64,000 bases of DNA from Paulownia fortunei. Lineage: Eukaryota; Streptophyta; Magnoliopsida; Lamiales; Paulowniaceae. Below are positions 12,011 through 26,060 of the stretch, one piece after another. Both the position numbers and the translations under genes were made by a program. The notes under the pieces were generated by a model that did not search any database, had not been told where the DNA came from, and saw nothing but the letters and a program-made list of their open reading frames with translations. Every line of letters starts with the position of its first letter. Position 1 is the stretch's first letter. The stretch is from assembly GCA_019321725.1 (NCBI GenBank), contig CM033122.1:1-64000 (forward strand), written 5' to 3'.

Positions 12011-14040
12011 GTGTTAGGTTGATTACACCTGACCCTCTATAACTCTAAACTCTTGCATATCCAATCATTTTATTACCACTTGCAACGTCTCATTTGAGTT
12101 ACCTAGATGGTCATAAACGCTTGTCATCCTATTAATTCCCCTGTTAAAACTAATTACCAAATTGCTCAAATAAAAATTGATATACACCATTGGCCATTCT
12201 TTCACTCTTTTTCACCTCCTTTCGATTTGAAAATTATTAATTGATTAAACTCTTCCAAACGAATTAATTGAAATAACTATCTACTCAAATTAGCCAACCC
12301 CCCCCCACCCCACCCCACGCACCCAAAAAAAAAAAAAAAACAGAGTTAAAAGGGGTGACTCAAAATCATTGATTTATTATAATACCCTTAATTCAATTGG
12401 TGAACGTTTTCAAAATCAAGTTGATTCTTTGAAGTTTTAAGAAAGTTTTTTTTTTTTTTTTTTTCATTTCATAGTACTAGTTAATTATTCTTTTGTTTAT
12501 AAACGTTCGTTAACTCTCATTAATTAGAAATTGCATGAGTGCTATCAGGAAAAGACTTAAAGAAAATAATGGGAAAAGGGTGTCCCTGGTGGGGTGGGGG
12601 GTTGGAGAATTGGTCTTGTAAGTAATAGTATATTATTTGACGGAGCTGGAGCCTGGAAGCGGAAAATTATTTGAATGATTCAGGTTTGGAAACATCAACT
12701 AATACGGCATAGTTTAGGTCTTTCAATGTTTTCACATCGGATTTATATAAAAAGTATCCATCTGTTGTGGGGTCTCGTGTCTTTAAAGTAACAATCCCAT
12801 TTATTTGCATTGTTTTCTTGCTTTGCAAATTCACACCCCCTTCCTTTTACCGAACAAGCTACCAAAACTACTATATGGGAAAATACAAGTTCTATCCATT
12901 CATTCAATTTCAATGAAATTATAATTACTTTGTTATTAAATCAAAACAAAACACTAAAATGGGACGGATAAGTGTGAGATATTGACACATAATTTGTTGA
13001 CCGAATATTTTGCCTCTTGGGAATTGTTATATGTATAATATTTTTATGATCTTGATGAGTCTTGACAACACGCGTGGAGGGTAAATAATGGATTATTTAT
13101 TTTTTTTTTCTAAAAAAAGAAAGAAATGGCTGTGCCGTATCATAAAGTTTGTGATAACCATTTTATACGCCAATGAGGCCCAATGAAGTGCAAAAGTTAG
13201 ATGCTTCAAATTTATTTATTTAATTTTTTTTAAAGTATTATTTGAAGTGCATATATTGTTTTAATGCGGATTATATTTAAAAAGTCATTTATAATCACTG
13301 ATAATATGATTGATGTATGCACGTAATTACAAAATAATAATTTTTAAATGGAGAAACAATAAGAAACCTGTACGAAAATTGTCCAGAACCACATAGATTT
13401 ATTAAAAAAATCTTTTAATAATCATATTCTTTTTTATTTTTTTATTTTTTTCCTCTTCTCCGCCATGGTACGCACGTAGTATTGGTGGAATCACGGGGAA
13501 ATTAATAAATATGTAATTGTAATAGAAACGAGAAAAAGGTAATGAAGTGATAATTAAACAAATAGTGAAATAGGTTTAATTCTAACGTGCCTCCATGAAC
13601 GATTACCCTAACAAACAACCACCTCCATTATGTCACTTTGCACGCTCTCCACTTATTGAATTGTTGTATGGTTGGAGATGAATACAGTAAAGATGAATAT
13701 TGATAAATGGTGCATTGTGCACGACCACCAGAACCTTTGTTTGGTGTCTAAAACAAATATATTTATAAAATATTTGAATCCAACATCTTTTTAACTTGTA
13801 CGAACCTTCTTATTATAACCTTTTTTTTTTTTTTCACGCGAAACGAAACGAATACCAAGTTGTGCGAAAATTGACAGAAAAGAGCACAACATTTGTCATG
13901 CCCCACTCCCAGTTCTGTTGATTAAAATGCTCTTCTCCACCAAAGCTTTTATTATGCTCTTCTTTGTTTAGTCATAAAAACCTGCACAACTGCCAAACAA
14001 GCCACCATTAAACCTCAGTCTTTAGACAGTACGAAGCAGA

Positions 14041-15600
14041 CCCGCACAAAAGAGATGAAGAAAGCCGGTCTCGGTGTCCGCCACCATGGAACCTCAACTA
14101 GTACCTGATTTACTTGGATCACAACAAGACACCAAACCGATCCCCAAATGACTTCTTAGCTTTTTTTCTTCTCATAATCCCTGTCTTCAGCACCTACATG
14201 ACCAACCTTTATCTCATCCACACCCGCTCGCACAACACACCTTCAATATTATGTATCTGTTAAAAAAAAAACACTTAGTTGGATCATGTGCTTCATAAAC
14301 TTGCAAGCATTTCTTTTGTTGGATCATGTGCTTCGTAAGCTAAAGAATTCCTAGGACCACCTAATTGCAAAAACTGAAAATTGGGGCCTTGAAAGCAGCA
14401 CAATATCCTTAGGTAACTAACAAGTCGAGCAAGCCGATTCACCCATCTTGGAATTGGTTTCCCAATCAATCCAAGAGACACATCATTGCAGAAGATGGTT
14501 GCAGTTCTTGGTAAATGAGATTACAGGTATTTCCATAGTAGGGCTTTCTCCATGAATGCACAGACCTCCATGGGACATAAAATCAGATTGATTTTGCTAA
14601 TTGTGAATCCAGGGAAATGCTTTTGTTCAACATCACACACATATCCCAGTGGTTGAGCGTTCATGAGCACCGAATGCGTACTCAACTCAATGAACTACCA
14701 AAGCAAACAAAGTAAAATAAGTGATCCAATTCCATCTGATTTCAGAAAATCTCTCATTTCTTGAACGGATGAACTCTCTAGAATTGCCAAATACAGGCAA
14801 TTCGATCCAGATTATGCAAATGAGTCAACACTGCACCACTCATAAATGCAAATACGCAAAAGAAATAAAACCAACTGAAGAGGCGTATTTCAGAGCTACT
14901 GCATAAGCATATATAATTCAACAATGTCCCAAAAAATAAAGAACAGCATTTTTAGGTGAGTTTGCAATTCATTTTACAGAAAGTTATAATATTTTTTCAG
15001 CATGTCACATTTTATCCTCGCTCAAATGTTTTTTTGTTTTTCTCTTTTCGAAAGTCACTCACCGACTACATATTAGCCACACCCAAATATTAATTTCCAT
15101 TGATGCTTACTGCTAATTAGTGCCACTTTAGTAAATATAGCAGTGAGCAAACGTCGAATTCTCTTTTCCTGATTTTTCTCGTCAAGCAAACAAGGAGTTA
15201 GGGTTGACAACCAACTCCAATCCCCCAAAAATGAAAAAGAAAAAGAAAACCAAAAAAAAAAAAAAAAAAAAAAGCACTTGATAAACAAACTAAACCCAGA
15301 AATTAAAATGAATTAAATATATTAAATTCAACAAAACCATCCTGGGAAAATAAAGAAAAACCAAAACAATTTCTAAATATACAAAAGATTGAAACTTTAT
15401 TTTGTTATTCAATATGCACTTGTCATCTCAACTTTAACTATAACAATTATGGCTACTTATTTGGGCCGAAATCCCTTATTGAGCTCATCATTTGAGTCTA
15501 AGCCTATAAAGGACCTCATACGGCTTGAAACCTTGACTATGATTCACTTCAGACAAGCCCATTTAGGATAAGCGAACTCCATACCACATCACAAAGCAAA
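14041..15600. other. Gene-poor stretch with a decayed coding-like patch on the minus strand
   Basis: On the minus strand, the frame running from about 14680 down to 14293 reads protein-like sequence with one internal TAA near 14517: FMEKALLWKYL, then SHLPRTATIFCNDVSLG and KPIPRWVNRLARL. I do not recognise the family. A 17-base direct repeat (GTTGGATCATGTGCTTC) occurs at 14278-14294 and 14318-14334 near its end. No splice structure or start could be supported. The rest (14700-15600) is ordinary AT-rich DNA with a long poly-A tract near 15254-15273. Confidence 0.3.
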
Positions 15601-17823
15601 CCTTGTATTATGAAATTTTTGAAAACTTTCATGCAAATTAATCACAATAATGCTTTTTATGTAATAATTATTTTAAAGTTATACAAAATTTTATAAGATA
15701 AAAAAACTAGTCCACAGAAGTTACACGCTATTAGATACTGCCTTAAGATTGTGAGGGTCTTTCCTTCGTTTAGACCAACCCCAGGATAAACTCTAAAGGC
15801 TCTATTGTAAGCACAATCACCGGAAAATTATCGAAATGTTCTTATTGCGTTGCCCAAAATAGTATATGGTGTCAATGTTTCAAAAATGTAAGGATGATTG
15901 CAAGTGTCTACTTAGCCCTATAACGCCTATTTATATTGTTGGGAAAAGCATATAATAGTATTTTTCATAATGGGTGACCAAATAATATCGCTGTCCATCG
16001 TCGATTCAACTAGTTGGATGGATTTAATCATCGATTCAATTAATTTAAAAAAAATTAATTATATTTTTATTATATTATGTAAAGTAATAATGTAATAAAT
16101 TAATTTTTTATATACTTAACTTTTAAAGATAAAAATAAAAAAGATAAATAATCAATAAAAAAATACATCTAATAAAATCTAAATTTCAAATAATCACGTG
16201 CATATGACCAAATACCAAATTGAAACTTTTTCAAATTAAAAAATATATATATATTAAATTTAAGAACATACATTACAATAATAAAGTCCCAAATTTAAAG
16301 TTTGAAGTTTAAAATTAAAAAAAGGGTCGATTATTTAGGACCATTCAATTTTTCGATTCTTACAGATTTATTTGATTAAATTTAACTGGATTTTTTATTA
16401 ATTGAAAAAAATTGGAAAATTAATTGGATTTTGAAGTTTTGAAACTTTCAATTATAATACTTTAAACCCCACAATGATAGATGTCGATGTTGAAACCGAG
16501 CCAGCAACTTTAGCAATTGATAAGGGTGAGATTGTACCATTTAGGTAAATCGACAGTGAGGATGACAATGGAGCGACTTTTCCCTGTCCTAGTTATGGTA
16601 GATTTTTAAAATTATAAACGATTCGTGGTGGCCTTGATTTTTTATTTACAAATTCACCCCACCCTAAAACAGCCTCATTTAAATTTTTATTTATTTTTTA
16701 TTTTAATATATATTTATATAATATTATATTTTAAAAAATATATTTTTTAAAAAATTTGTAGTATTATTTTTAAAATTCTAAAATAAATTTAACAGGTCTA
16801 ATCGGATAAGTCCAATCCTATACGGGTTCAAACTCTTAAAAGTCTTGGTGGAAGGAGTATTGATTTTTGACAAATCCAACTTATTACCACATTTAACTGA
16901 AAACATTCCTATCTTCCTCTTTCATTTCATCATTATATACAATATGTTTCTTTTTGTTGCATCTATTTCATGCAGCTCTTCCTAATGTAGCTCTGTGTTA
17001 ATGAAAAAATAAAAATAAAAATTAAATAATAGTCTAATTATATTATTATTTGGTAATTTGATTCAAATTTTAAAATTTATCTTGTTACTTGGTATTATAA
17101 GATTAGTTTTTTTTTTAATTTTAATTGAATTATTTGCTGATCAAGGGAAAATAACAAATGAACCATAGCAGTGATGTATTTGATTTTGGGGGCATAACAC
17201 TTCAGACCTTGTCCTCCACATTTCATCAATTTAGTATATTAGCCCGACCTAAAGTAACTAAAATCACTCTTCTTCAAGCACCAAATAATATTTTCAAATT
17301 AATTTTTCACTAAAAAAATAGTCACTGTCTCTCATTTTTTCCCCTCTTTCCTACTAAAAGCCAAGCAAAGTACATGACAAATTATATTATTATTTGTAAT
17401 GCGAGAAACAAATAAAATGATTATGAATGACAATAAAGAACAATGCAGTATTTATATATATAATAGCTGAAATTCAATTTATGCGACAATAATTGACTAA
17501 AAATTTTTTGATTAAAATTTAATGTAAATATACCATTAAAAGGTAAAGTGTTATGCTAAATACAAGTTGAAGGTTAAATTGTATTTAAATAACTTTTGCG
17601 ATATAATGGATTAAAATGGTAAGGAAAAATAAAAAACAAAAAATAAAAATAAAAAATATATATATATATATTTTATTTTATTTTTTGTTTTTTATGGGAG
17701 TGCGGTTTACCTTTGTTTTTTTTCTGAGCACAATACCAGAAACGGAAGTGGAGAAAAGCTGAGGGGCAAAATGCAATTCTAGTATAGTAAAATACACTAC
17801 TGTCTATATCCGAGTGCAATTCT
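15601..17823. other. Intergenic region, no gene seen
   Basis: Very AT-rich, with many poly-A and poly-T runs, for example the block at about 16680-16760 and an (AT)n run near 17657-17671. Short open frames only. Possibly decayed transposon DNA, but I found no diagnostic ends or coding motif. Confidence 0.5.
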
Positions 17824-17943
17824 TAAAACGCTCTTCTTGTGGAAGAACCCTCCCTCCCTCCCTTCTTCTGTTGCGAGTAGCGAGTGAGGTTTGGACTTTG
17901 GTCTTTGGGCATAACAGGACAAGACAAGAAAACAGGTAAAATA

Positions 17944-20427
17944 ATGAGTGGAGGAGCTCTTATCAATGGCTGCCGCACATCACTGATTTCCCCCTTCTTC
18001 ATCATCAAATCCATTTCTTCTTCCATTCTATGCCGTGGGACACACAACTCCTCTAATGCCTATGCCCCTCAACCTCAAACTCAAACTCAAACTCAAAGAA
18101 ACCCATCATCTCCTTCGCTGTTCGAATCCAAAATACTGAGGATCCTCCGCAATGAGATCCAATACCAGTGTGATTACGCTCCTCCTCACCAGGTAACGTT
18201 TCCTTTCCTCCTTCTACTACTGTTTTCTTTTAGTGAAGTATTTGTTTGCTGATTCAATCCGAGCTTTGGAATTGTTTACCCTTCCTTCTCAATTACTCTT
18301 CAAAATTTTGATTTTAATCGCGTGAACCTCTTTTCTTTGGCTCCCAATAATTAAGTCAAAATGCCCCAAATTTGTTTACTCTTTTACATCCATCACCACA
18401 GTTTACGTTTATTGATTGAATATCTCTCTATCTTTCAACATCAACTAACTGTACCAAATTCAAGTTTCTCTAAAACCAAATTGAGGATCTCCAAAGTTTC
18501 ATACTTTTCTCTTGATTTTATTTCCTTCACACGGTTCAACATCGCCCATTGGAAGCTTGACTTGACAGACTATATTGGGAGTAGGGAAGAGATGAAGACA
18601 CACCCTATGTAGGCCTGCCCTAGTTCAGCAAAGAACTTGTGAAAGAGCATAATGATTCCATTGATAGGTGTCAGTAACAACTTTTTACAGGGTTGAAAGA
18701 ACATGAGCATTTGGCCATCATTGTCTTGACTTGAATGTGAAAGTAGAAATGGATAGAGCTATAGGGGGTGGTGTATTGCTGCTACACAGGTATAGAGGCA
18801 AGATTGAAACTTTGAGCTTTTTTTTTTTCAGATAAAGGAAGTCTTCTGTTTTTTTCCTGAGAGATATTAAGCACACTGCATGATTGCTCCAAAGACTATT
18901 GGTGCAATCAATCCATTTCCAGGTGTCTAATGGTTGGATTTATTTAGCCAACTGTACGCTTTAACTTCAAACCTCTCCCATTTCAAAATTTAAATGGCAA
19001 AAGTGCATAAAGGAAACTATTTTAAAGGGACTGTAAAGTCTTCAAGACTACTCCAAGGTTTGATCATCAAGATTGGCGAAGGACAGCTGATTTTATTATA
19101 TACACATCTGCGTAACGCTCCTACACAGTATGATTTAAATCTACCTATCAAAGATATTGGTGTTTCCCTGTTCGATTGTATATATCGATCTTATTGTGTG
19201 CATATATTTTAATCAATTGGTGGACAAGTGCACGTATCTCTATCAGAATATCTGCATGCATGTAAATATGTATTTGAGTTCTCTATGCGTGTGATGTTGT
19301 GAATATGATGTGTGCTTACTAATTTGACTTTGGATCTTTACTTCTGTTCTAATTTGGTTATTTCCTTTCTGCTCTTGTATAGCCTGTTACGGAGTTTGAT
19401 AGATTTATGGTCGAAGATCGACCTGGTGAGCAGTGGATTACATTGAGGGGCAAATCAGCTGAGGGTGAGAATATTAAAATTGAAGCGACAATGTTTGATG
19501 GTGCCATCATTGCTCAAAAATCTGGCGACGAAGGCACTGAAGAAAATCTGCGGCTTCATATTAGCATGCTAGTTGATATATGGAAAGGAGAAGGAACTGA
19601 TGTAATGGAGTTTGTCTGCTCAGCGTGGTCCGATTCTTTGGAAATTCAGAAAGTTTTCTTATTCAGGCCTGATGAATCTTCAGTTCGACCTTACATGGGT
19701 CCTGATTTTAAGTATGACATGTCTCTTTCTCACCACCTCCTCATTTCCATACATATTTGGACTTGGCGGTCCTTAGTGTCTGCTTTAAATTTCTTTATGG
19801 GATATTCTGCTGTTTTGTTAGTGTGATAATGTGTTGCGTGCTCAGGATTGCATTATAATGGGTTTTATCTGGATTTATTACGTAACCAGCTGCAGATTTA
19901 CATGAATTGTGGAACAAAACACATTCAAAATAGGATTTTCTCTTGGGTGATAGCCAATGGTGTGAAATTTGATCTTTCTCTTTCAAATAACTTCTGTTGT
20001 ACATATTCGCTACATAAAATATGACTATAAAATATAAAAATATGAGTGTATGATAAAAGAGGTCTATTGCTGTGCCATGTGCGTGTAAAACTATCCCAAA
20101 TATATATAGTAGTAACCACAATGAGTTAACTGTTTCACTGTTCTATTCTTAGACGGCATATATAAATATGTTTTCACATTAATTATGAGCAGAATATGGT
20201 CTCATTCTGTGATTTGGGCTTCCAATTGAGGCTTGCAATTACTCATTGGTTCACCTGTTACTTGCAGGAATTTGAACACTAAGCTCCAGATTGGATTTTA
20301 CAAGTTCCTGAACACAAGGGGGGTAAACGAAGGCCTTTCAAAATTTTTGCACAAGTATATGATGAACAAAGACAGGATTGAGCTGATACAGTGGCTGGGG
20401 AAGGTCCATTTTTTTTTCAAAAAATAG
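17944..20427 (+). CDS. Mitochondrial glycoprotein (p32/MAM33) family protein
   Basis: Acidic mitochondrial matrix protein of the MAM33/p32 family, which forms doughnut-shaped trimers and is linked to respiratory complex assembly. Exons are 17944-18192, 19383-19711 and 20268-20427. All introns are GT-AG and the joined CDS is 245 residues. The N-terminus is Ser-, Ile- and Arg-rich without acidic residues in the first 30 positions, as expected for a mitochondrial transit peptide. The family core follows: VEDRPGEQWITLRG, MLVDIWKGEG, FVCSAWSDSLEI, YMGPDFK, and the C-terminal FLNTRGVNE and YMMNKDRIELIQWLGK helices. An in-frame upstream ATG at 17884 would add 20 residues; I prefer 17944 because its N-terminus looks like a transit peptide, but this is not proven. 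The last residues (FFFKK) come from a T9 run and are atypical. The first intron is 1,190 bases. A QTQTQTQ stretch near residues 43-49 comes from a CTCAAA-type hexamer repeat. Confidence 0.9.
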
Positions 20428-22786
20428 GTAGATTCTGTTGCCCATGCAGTTACTTGTACAAATATGATGTAATCCTTTCATCTTTGTGTCATTGGGAAAA
20501 TCAGATGCCATTGGTTCCTTTTGGGCTCATGGTATCTGTTCACCTGTGAAGAAGATGCAATTTGTTCTTCTTTGTGCTTATGGTACAACCTATATGTGAT
20601 ATCCAAGGGTTTGTGGATTAGATTACGTATAGCACCGAAAAGAGTATAGACGTGACATTTGGAATTTTAAAGGCTGTTCTTGTTGTATACTTGTTGAAAC
20701 TTTTGCTAAGATTAACTGGAAATTTTAGTAGTAAATTATAATTTTTTTTTTTCTGCTCAGGGAAAATTGGAATATTTGGGAATGGACACTGTTAATTCTC
20801 AATGGTATTAAAATAATTTATTTATCTGAACTTTTACGCTATGTTTGGGTTTTGTATTTTATTGAGAAAAGCACACACACTTCAGGAAAATTGTTTCCTC
20901 GGTTTTGTACTTTGTGTTTTGGATATTTAGCTTTTCTTTTGTTTTTCTTCACTAAAATTCAAGATCCAAACATTGCGTTTGGATCTTACTTCGCATCAAG
21001 TTCCTGAATTTGTTTCTTGCAGAATTTATTTAAAAAAAATAATTAAAATTCACTGGCTTTATTCTGTCATCATATTCATTTCTATTCAGATGCCTTGAGA
21101 ATGGTTTAATTTAGATGAGCAGGAGATTATTGCTTGTTTCCTTCCTGTCTATTATCTTTTTTCTTTTTTATTCTTCTGGTTTGAAGTGAGAGTAAAATAG
21201 ACCCCGCAACTGTCATGCAGCATAATTGTGGAGGATAATAGTTTTACACTTTGATCAACCGTGAGCATTAAAGTTCAATTGTTATCAAGAATGGTTATTA
21301 GAGGGAGGGGAGGAGGAAAGAGTCATTCAAGATTTCATAAGGTTTGATATTTTTAAATTTTGTCAAAACAATAAAGTTGCGCTTGAGTCCTTCATTTCAA
21401 GATTCAGGAGGCAAAAATGATATTTACATTTAAGATGTAATGAATTTTTAGAAAAGTAAAATTTAATTATGAATACACTACAAAAGGAAACCTTTTATTT
21501 GTATAAACATTATACATAGATTCATTCTCAAATATATAAAATTTATCAAGACACCTAAGGTCAAATGGTCATTTAATAAATAAATTTAATAATTTTTATT
21601 TTATTTTTTAATTTGAGGTAAAAATAGTTTATTTAGGGCTTCTGTTTGGATTTCTAACTTGGACATTAAAGTTTTTTATTAATTATCAAAGGAGGGGATG
21701 AGTTAGCGACTTTAACTTTTATTTCAGAAAGAATGTGAGTGTAATTAACTCATTAATATATTATCGTTGTTTTGAATGACGTACTTTCCCAATTGAAAAT
21801 TTGTGTGGTGTATTTTGAAGGCAAGTTCAAAATCTGCTTCAGTTCTATACAAGCTGTCATCTAATTGTAAAAACGATAGTGTGCATATATGTATATTACT
21901 TATTTTTCTCGAATTAAAAGTTACGATCGGTTAATATGATAGCTGCGTAATTATAAATTCAACCTGCTTCAAATTTAAATTCGCAACATACATGAAATCA
22001 CATTTCCACCAAGAAGCTTCTTAAATGAAATTTGTATGCTAGCACAAACTAATAGTCTATTCTCGTATTGAAAGTTGGCCGAGATGTCACCCAGCTCGCT
22101 ATATATGTTGTGCACAGTGACCGACCATGTGTAATCAAACGAGTACAAAACCACATTATGTTAATGAACGTGTACACACAGTTTTGCTCTGACAAACTTT
22201 CTTGATTAAAGATGTGTGTGAGAATGCGTGTTAATATGATAGTTGCATAACTGTGAGTCGAATCTTTTTCAAATTTAAGTACACAACATACATGAAATCA
22301 GATTTCCACCAACAAAAGGTAAAACTTTCCTCAGCATACTTCAATAGTGGAACCATAAATCACGTTTCAATTCCTTCACATGAGCGTGAGATGTAACAGT
22401 TCATAAGAAAACATGAATTATAAAGGATTTTCATTTATTAAATGATGTTCATACTCGTGTACAAACAAATCAATGGCATGCTTCGCCCAAACACAACACA
22501 GTCCTAAAGTAAGTTGTGAATAAGTTCTCGGAAAATTAAAAGTTGAAGGGTGACACTGCATGTAATCTTTGAATGTGAATTGTGCTTTCTAAATTTCAAC
22601 AAGGCCTATGAGAAACAAATATCATGTAGATTCTTCAATCAAGGTGGCGTATACAATTTCATCTGACATGCCATCATAAATGTAAAGAAACAAAAAATCC
22701 AGTGACAGGCCAATAAGGTATCTACAAACAATATTACCAGCTTAAGATCATCTCACACGGCTCCACCAAGATACTGGGAAAACTAC
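20428..22786. other. Convergent intergenic region between MAM33-like and GOS11
   Basis: This region holds the 3' ends of two convergent genes. No coding region was seen. It contains a diverged direct repeat (listed separately at 21931-22316) and otherwise ordinary AT-rich sequence. Confidence 0.6.
21931..22316 (+). repeat. Pair of about 85-base direct repeats 300 bases apart
   Basis: Copy 1 begins at 21931 and copy 2 at 22231. Shared blocks include TTAATATGATAG, TTCAAATTTAA, CAACATACATGAAATCA and TTTCCACCAA, in the same order and spacing. Copies are perhaps 80-85 percent alike by eye. The offset is exactly 300 bases between matching anchors. Confidence 0.7.
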
Positions 22787-25700
22787 CTACTTGGTCCACC
22801 AGTAAATTAAAATTAGAAACGTGCAGACAGATGCAACTAAGGAGAGTATGATGGTGTCCATGGACTTTTTCTTCTTTATTGCTGAGAGAATATGATTCAC
22901 CTGCAAACTTTCAAGTGTCACATAAAGACATTAACAGGTGCACAATGAACTTCATTATCACCTCTGAGTCCAGCATATCTGGTATTTAGATAATTTCAAG
23001 TGTTCATGTACAATTCTTTTTACTTCGGTCATTTAAACTATACATTTGATTAACTCCTTACCGTGGGAAGGCGGCTGCTGACATTACTAAGCTTTGAATT
23101 GATGCCCCCAAAACTGGAACGTTGGAACACAAGGGACTTTAAGGTCTCTTGTGCTTGTGATATCACAGAGTCCATCTACAGGAATACACAGTTAACTCGA
23201 GTAAAAACAAACATACAGGACCAGACAGAAAGTGGAAACTGATCAACCATGACTAAATAACCTTCTCCAAGCAGAGCTACTATTTCTTAGGTAACTTCAT
23301 TAACTTTTTGTACAGAAAAGGAATGCACAGATAATCTGGCGCAAGAGCATTCCGAAACCTCCTAGTAACCTCGAGTTCATTAAATAATTGCCTTATCCAC
23401 GTCATATACCATCTATATATATTTACAGACATTTGAACATGATACAGCCATCAAGCACCAAAACTGATAATTTTATGCATTAAGATGTAATGCTTGGTAT
23501 TCTAGGGTAAAATGCAACCTGTTACCCTCTGAATTTGATTTATGTGCACTTTTGACATATTTTGACAATTATATGTTCAGTCTATTATATAAGAATTTGA
23601 ATGATGCACTTTGAAAATCCAGTTTCCTGTCTGAGGACTTTCTTGGAGCTGTGCTTCTATAGTATAAGCTTTCCCACTCTTCCAATTTCCCAATATTAAC
23701 AATTATGTGAACCAAGCGAGGCCTACCATTTCAGGCGATTCCGTAGACCAAATGAGGCCTCCCCACTTGTGGCAATATTGTGAACCAAAGGAGGCATTGT
23801 TGCCCAATATGAACCATCAGATGGTGATCATTCAGTTCTCAATACCTTTAGAATTGCTCCTTTAAGTAAGCCATGTGGCATTAGAGGAGAATAAGTAACC
23901 TCTCTACCTAATGCCATCTGGCAAGAAATCAATATCCCTGTCAAATCTGGCTCTCCTTTTGACTGTCAAACATGATGCAAGAATATATCTCAATATTCTT
24001 CACAAGTTCCTAGTATTTCCACGGTTGCCCCTAAAACATGCCTAGCGACGTTGCAGGAGAAACTACAAAATCAATCGAGTAGTTTTTTCAAACGTAAAAC
24101 ATGCTTAAAATTTCCATATTCTTATGAATATCATTTGTATTCCACAAGTGGGATAACATTCCCACATGTCTGTAGACTCCAGTATCATGCTCTCTTGGTG
24201 GCAGTTCAAAAGGTTTTCTCAAAGCAAGATGCATATCCAGCATATTTCTAAGTCATACACCAATTTAACGCTTGAGACTCACATCTAGCTGTTAAACTTT
24301 GTCATTTCACCTTTGAGACTACATAGACCAGATTACTTATTACCTGGCCGGAACTTCTATGGAGGGAAGCGCGCTCCTTGAGAAGAGCTTGTTCATAGGA
24401 ACCACCACCATCTTCAAGGTCTAATCTTGTACGATCAAACTCCCTAAAATCCTCAAGCAATGATGCATGCTCTTTCTTAGCTCTGTGACTGGAATGAAGT
24501 CGATTAAATTCCTACAACCCGAAAACTGGACTTAGTAAGATATACTAAGCATCATGAAATCCTTTAATCAAGAGTAAATGTTTGCCATCTGAAAGCGGAT
24601 ACTGCTAAAAAAAACACGATAAAGGGCAATATTCTAAAAAAATGAAAAAATGGGCAAGACATCTTAATAATGCGAAGTGAAAAAGAATATAGCTCAGAAG
24701 CACCATAATATAGGAAGCTCAAGCAACTTACATTTCTACACTGTTATCTGCACCTTCTTCAGTCATGCTTTCCATGATAGAATTACAAGATACATTGTGC
24801 ATATTTTTGGCTTTAAACATAATATAATATTTTCACAATCAGGACTTTGAGTTATAGCCTTATAGAAAGTTTGCTCCCGTGGTCAGTGTCCTATGTTTTA
24901 ATGCCAAATCATACGCATATTACCTATTAGCCATGTAAATGTAACAATCCTTTCACGACCACAACAAAACACATATAAATGTACGTTAATAGCTTCTAAT
25001 TCCAAGTTCTTAACATAGTCAATTAATCAAAATATTATCAACCTGAGTAAGATCCTGAAGAATTTCTTGATGTCGAGTCAATGTATGAGAAAAAATTTCT
25101 GATCCTCCAGATGAAACCCACGCTTGCATTTGCACATTTACTTGTTGAAGCTGTTTCAAAAGCTGATCGATTCCAGACTCCACATCATTATCATTAGAAT
25201 TATCAACTTTTGTTGATACTAATTTACGATATAAATGCATCTGCTCATCCAGCTGGGCTTCAAGTTTCCTTGCCTAGTTGGATGTACACAAAAAGGGAAC
25301 AGAAACTGTCAGACTCCAAACAAAGAGAAGACAGAATAGACAACATGTAAATGTATAGAAGTTTTTTTAACAAACTATATATATTAGGACAATACTGATA
25401 GTTGTCAGGAATTGCATTGAAGAGACTAGTTTTAGAATTTGTAGACCAGAAGGAATCCCTACAAAACTTGATGAAGAAGCTATAATATCAATCATCTACT
25501 CGGGGAAAACTTGATCCAGGAACAAATTCCTAGTAGGTAGTAGTAAAAGGTATAAACCAACTTGATCCAGGATCAAGTTCCTAATAATATTACTTAATAA
25601 TGCACTTGAGTTTTACATTTGAGAAGTGAAGAAGATAAAACTTGAGCAAGCAGCATCATTTGTCACAAATGATTGAAGATCATTTCCAAATAACAAAACA

Positions 25701-26010
25701 AATGATTGAAGATCATTTCCAAATAACAAAACAAATGACTTGATTCATCCCTGATCCATCATAAATGAAATGACTTAAGGAATAAATCTGACATTAGGAT
25801 ATTCATTTTGCACATTATTCGATTCAACGGTATTTCGATAGCAGTGAAAAAAATGAATGAAACCCTAAAATTCAAAAGGCGTATGGATATTGGATCATGA
25901 GCAAATGGAATTATCATAAACAAGAGACGAAAATTCCTCAAATTGGTAGATAATCCAACAGAATTACACACCTGTTTACGCAAGGAATCCCAAGAGCTAG
26001 GAGGATCCAT
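22787..26010 (-). CDS. GOS11: Golgi SNARE GOS11 (GS28-type Qb-SNARE)
   Basis: Golgi v-SNARE of the GOS1/GS28 family, involved in vesicle fusion in ER-Golgi and intra-Golgi traffic. Minus-strand exons are 26010-25972, 25273-25043, 24511-24344, 23175-23062 and 22900-22787. All exon lengths are multiples of three, all introns are GT-AG, and the protein is 221 residues. N-terminal helices include WDSLRKQARKLEAQLDEQM, then QVNVQMQAWVSSGGSE and TRHQEILQDLTQEF. The SNARE motif lies at about 130-200, with ISQAQETLKSLVFQRSSFGG and SNVSSRLPTVNHILSAIK. A C-terminal membrane anchor (TIILSLVASVCTFLILIYWW) ends in TK, so the protein is tail-anchored. The sequence is much closer to remembered Arabidopsis GOS11 than to GOS12. 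Every intron is phase 0, a regular arrangement. It is transcribed away from the response-regulator gene to its right. Confidence 0.94.
25666..25731 (+). repeat. 33-base tandem duplication in GOS11 intron 1
   Basis: Two perfect or near-perfect head-to-tail copies (25666-25698 and 25699-25731), each starting CAAATGATTGAAGATCATTT. It lies within the intron between the first two GOS11 exons, so no coding effect is expected. Confidence 0.85.
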
Positions 26011-26060
26011 TCTTCTTCTCTCACCAATTTCTTCAATCCAATTCTCTACTTGGCAACCGG

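Larger units (their letters stand above)
10599..14040. other. Intergenic region, no gene seen
   Basis: AT-rich DNA with no coding region I can support. It holds poly-T and poly-A tracts, a C-rich patch at about 12299-12320, two short tandem repeats listed separately, and a stretch near 11220-11330 that resembles the reverse complement of a segment near 53.3-53.4 kb. Confidence 0.55.
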
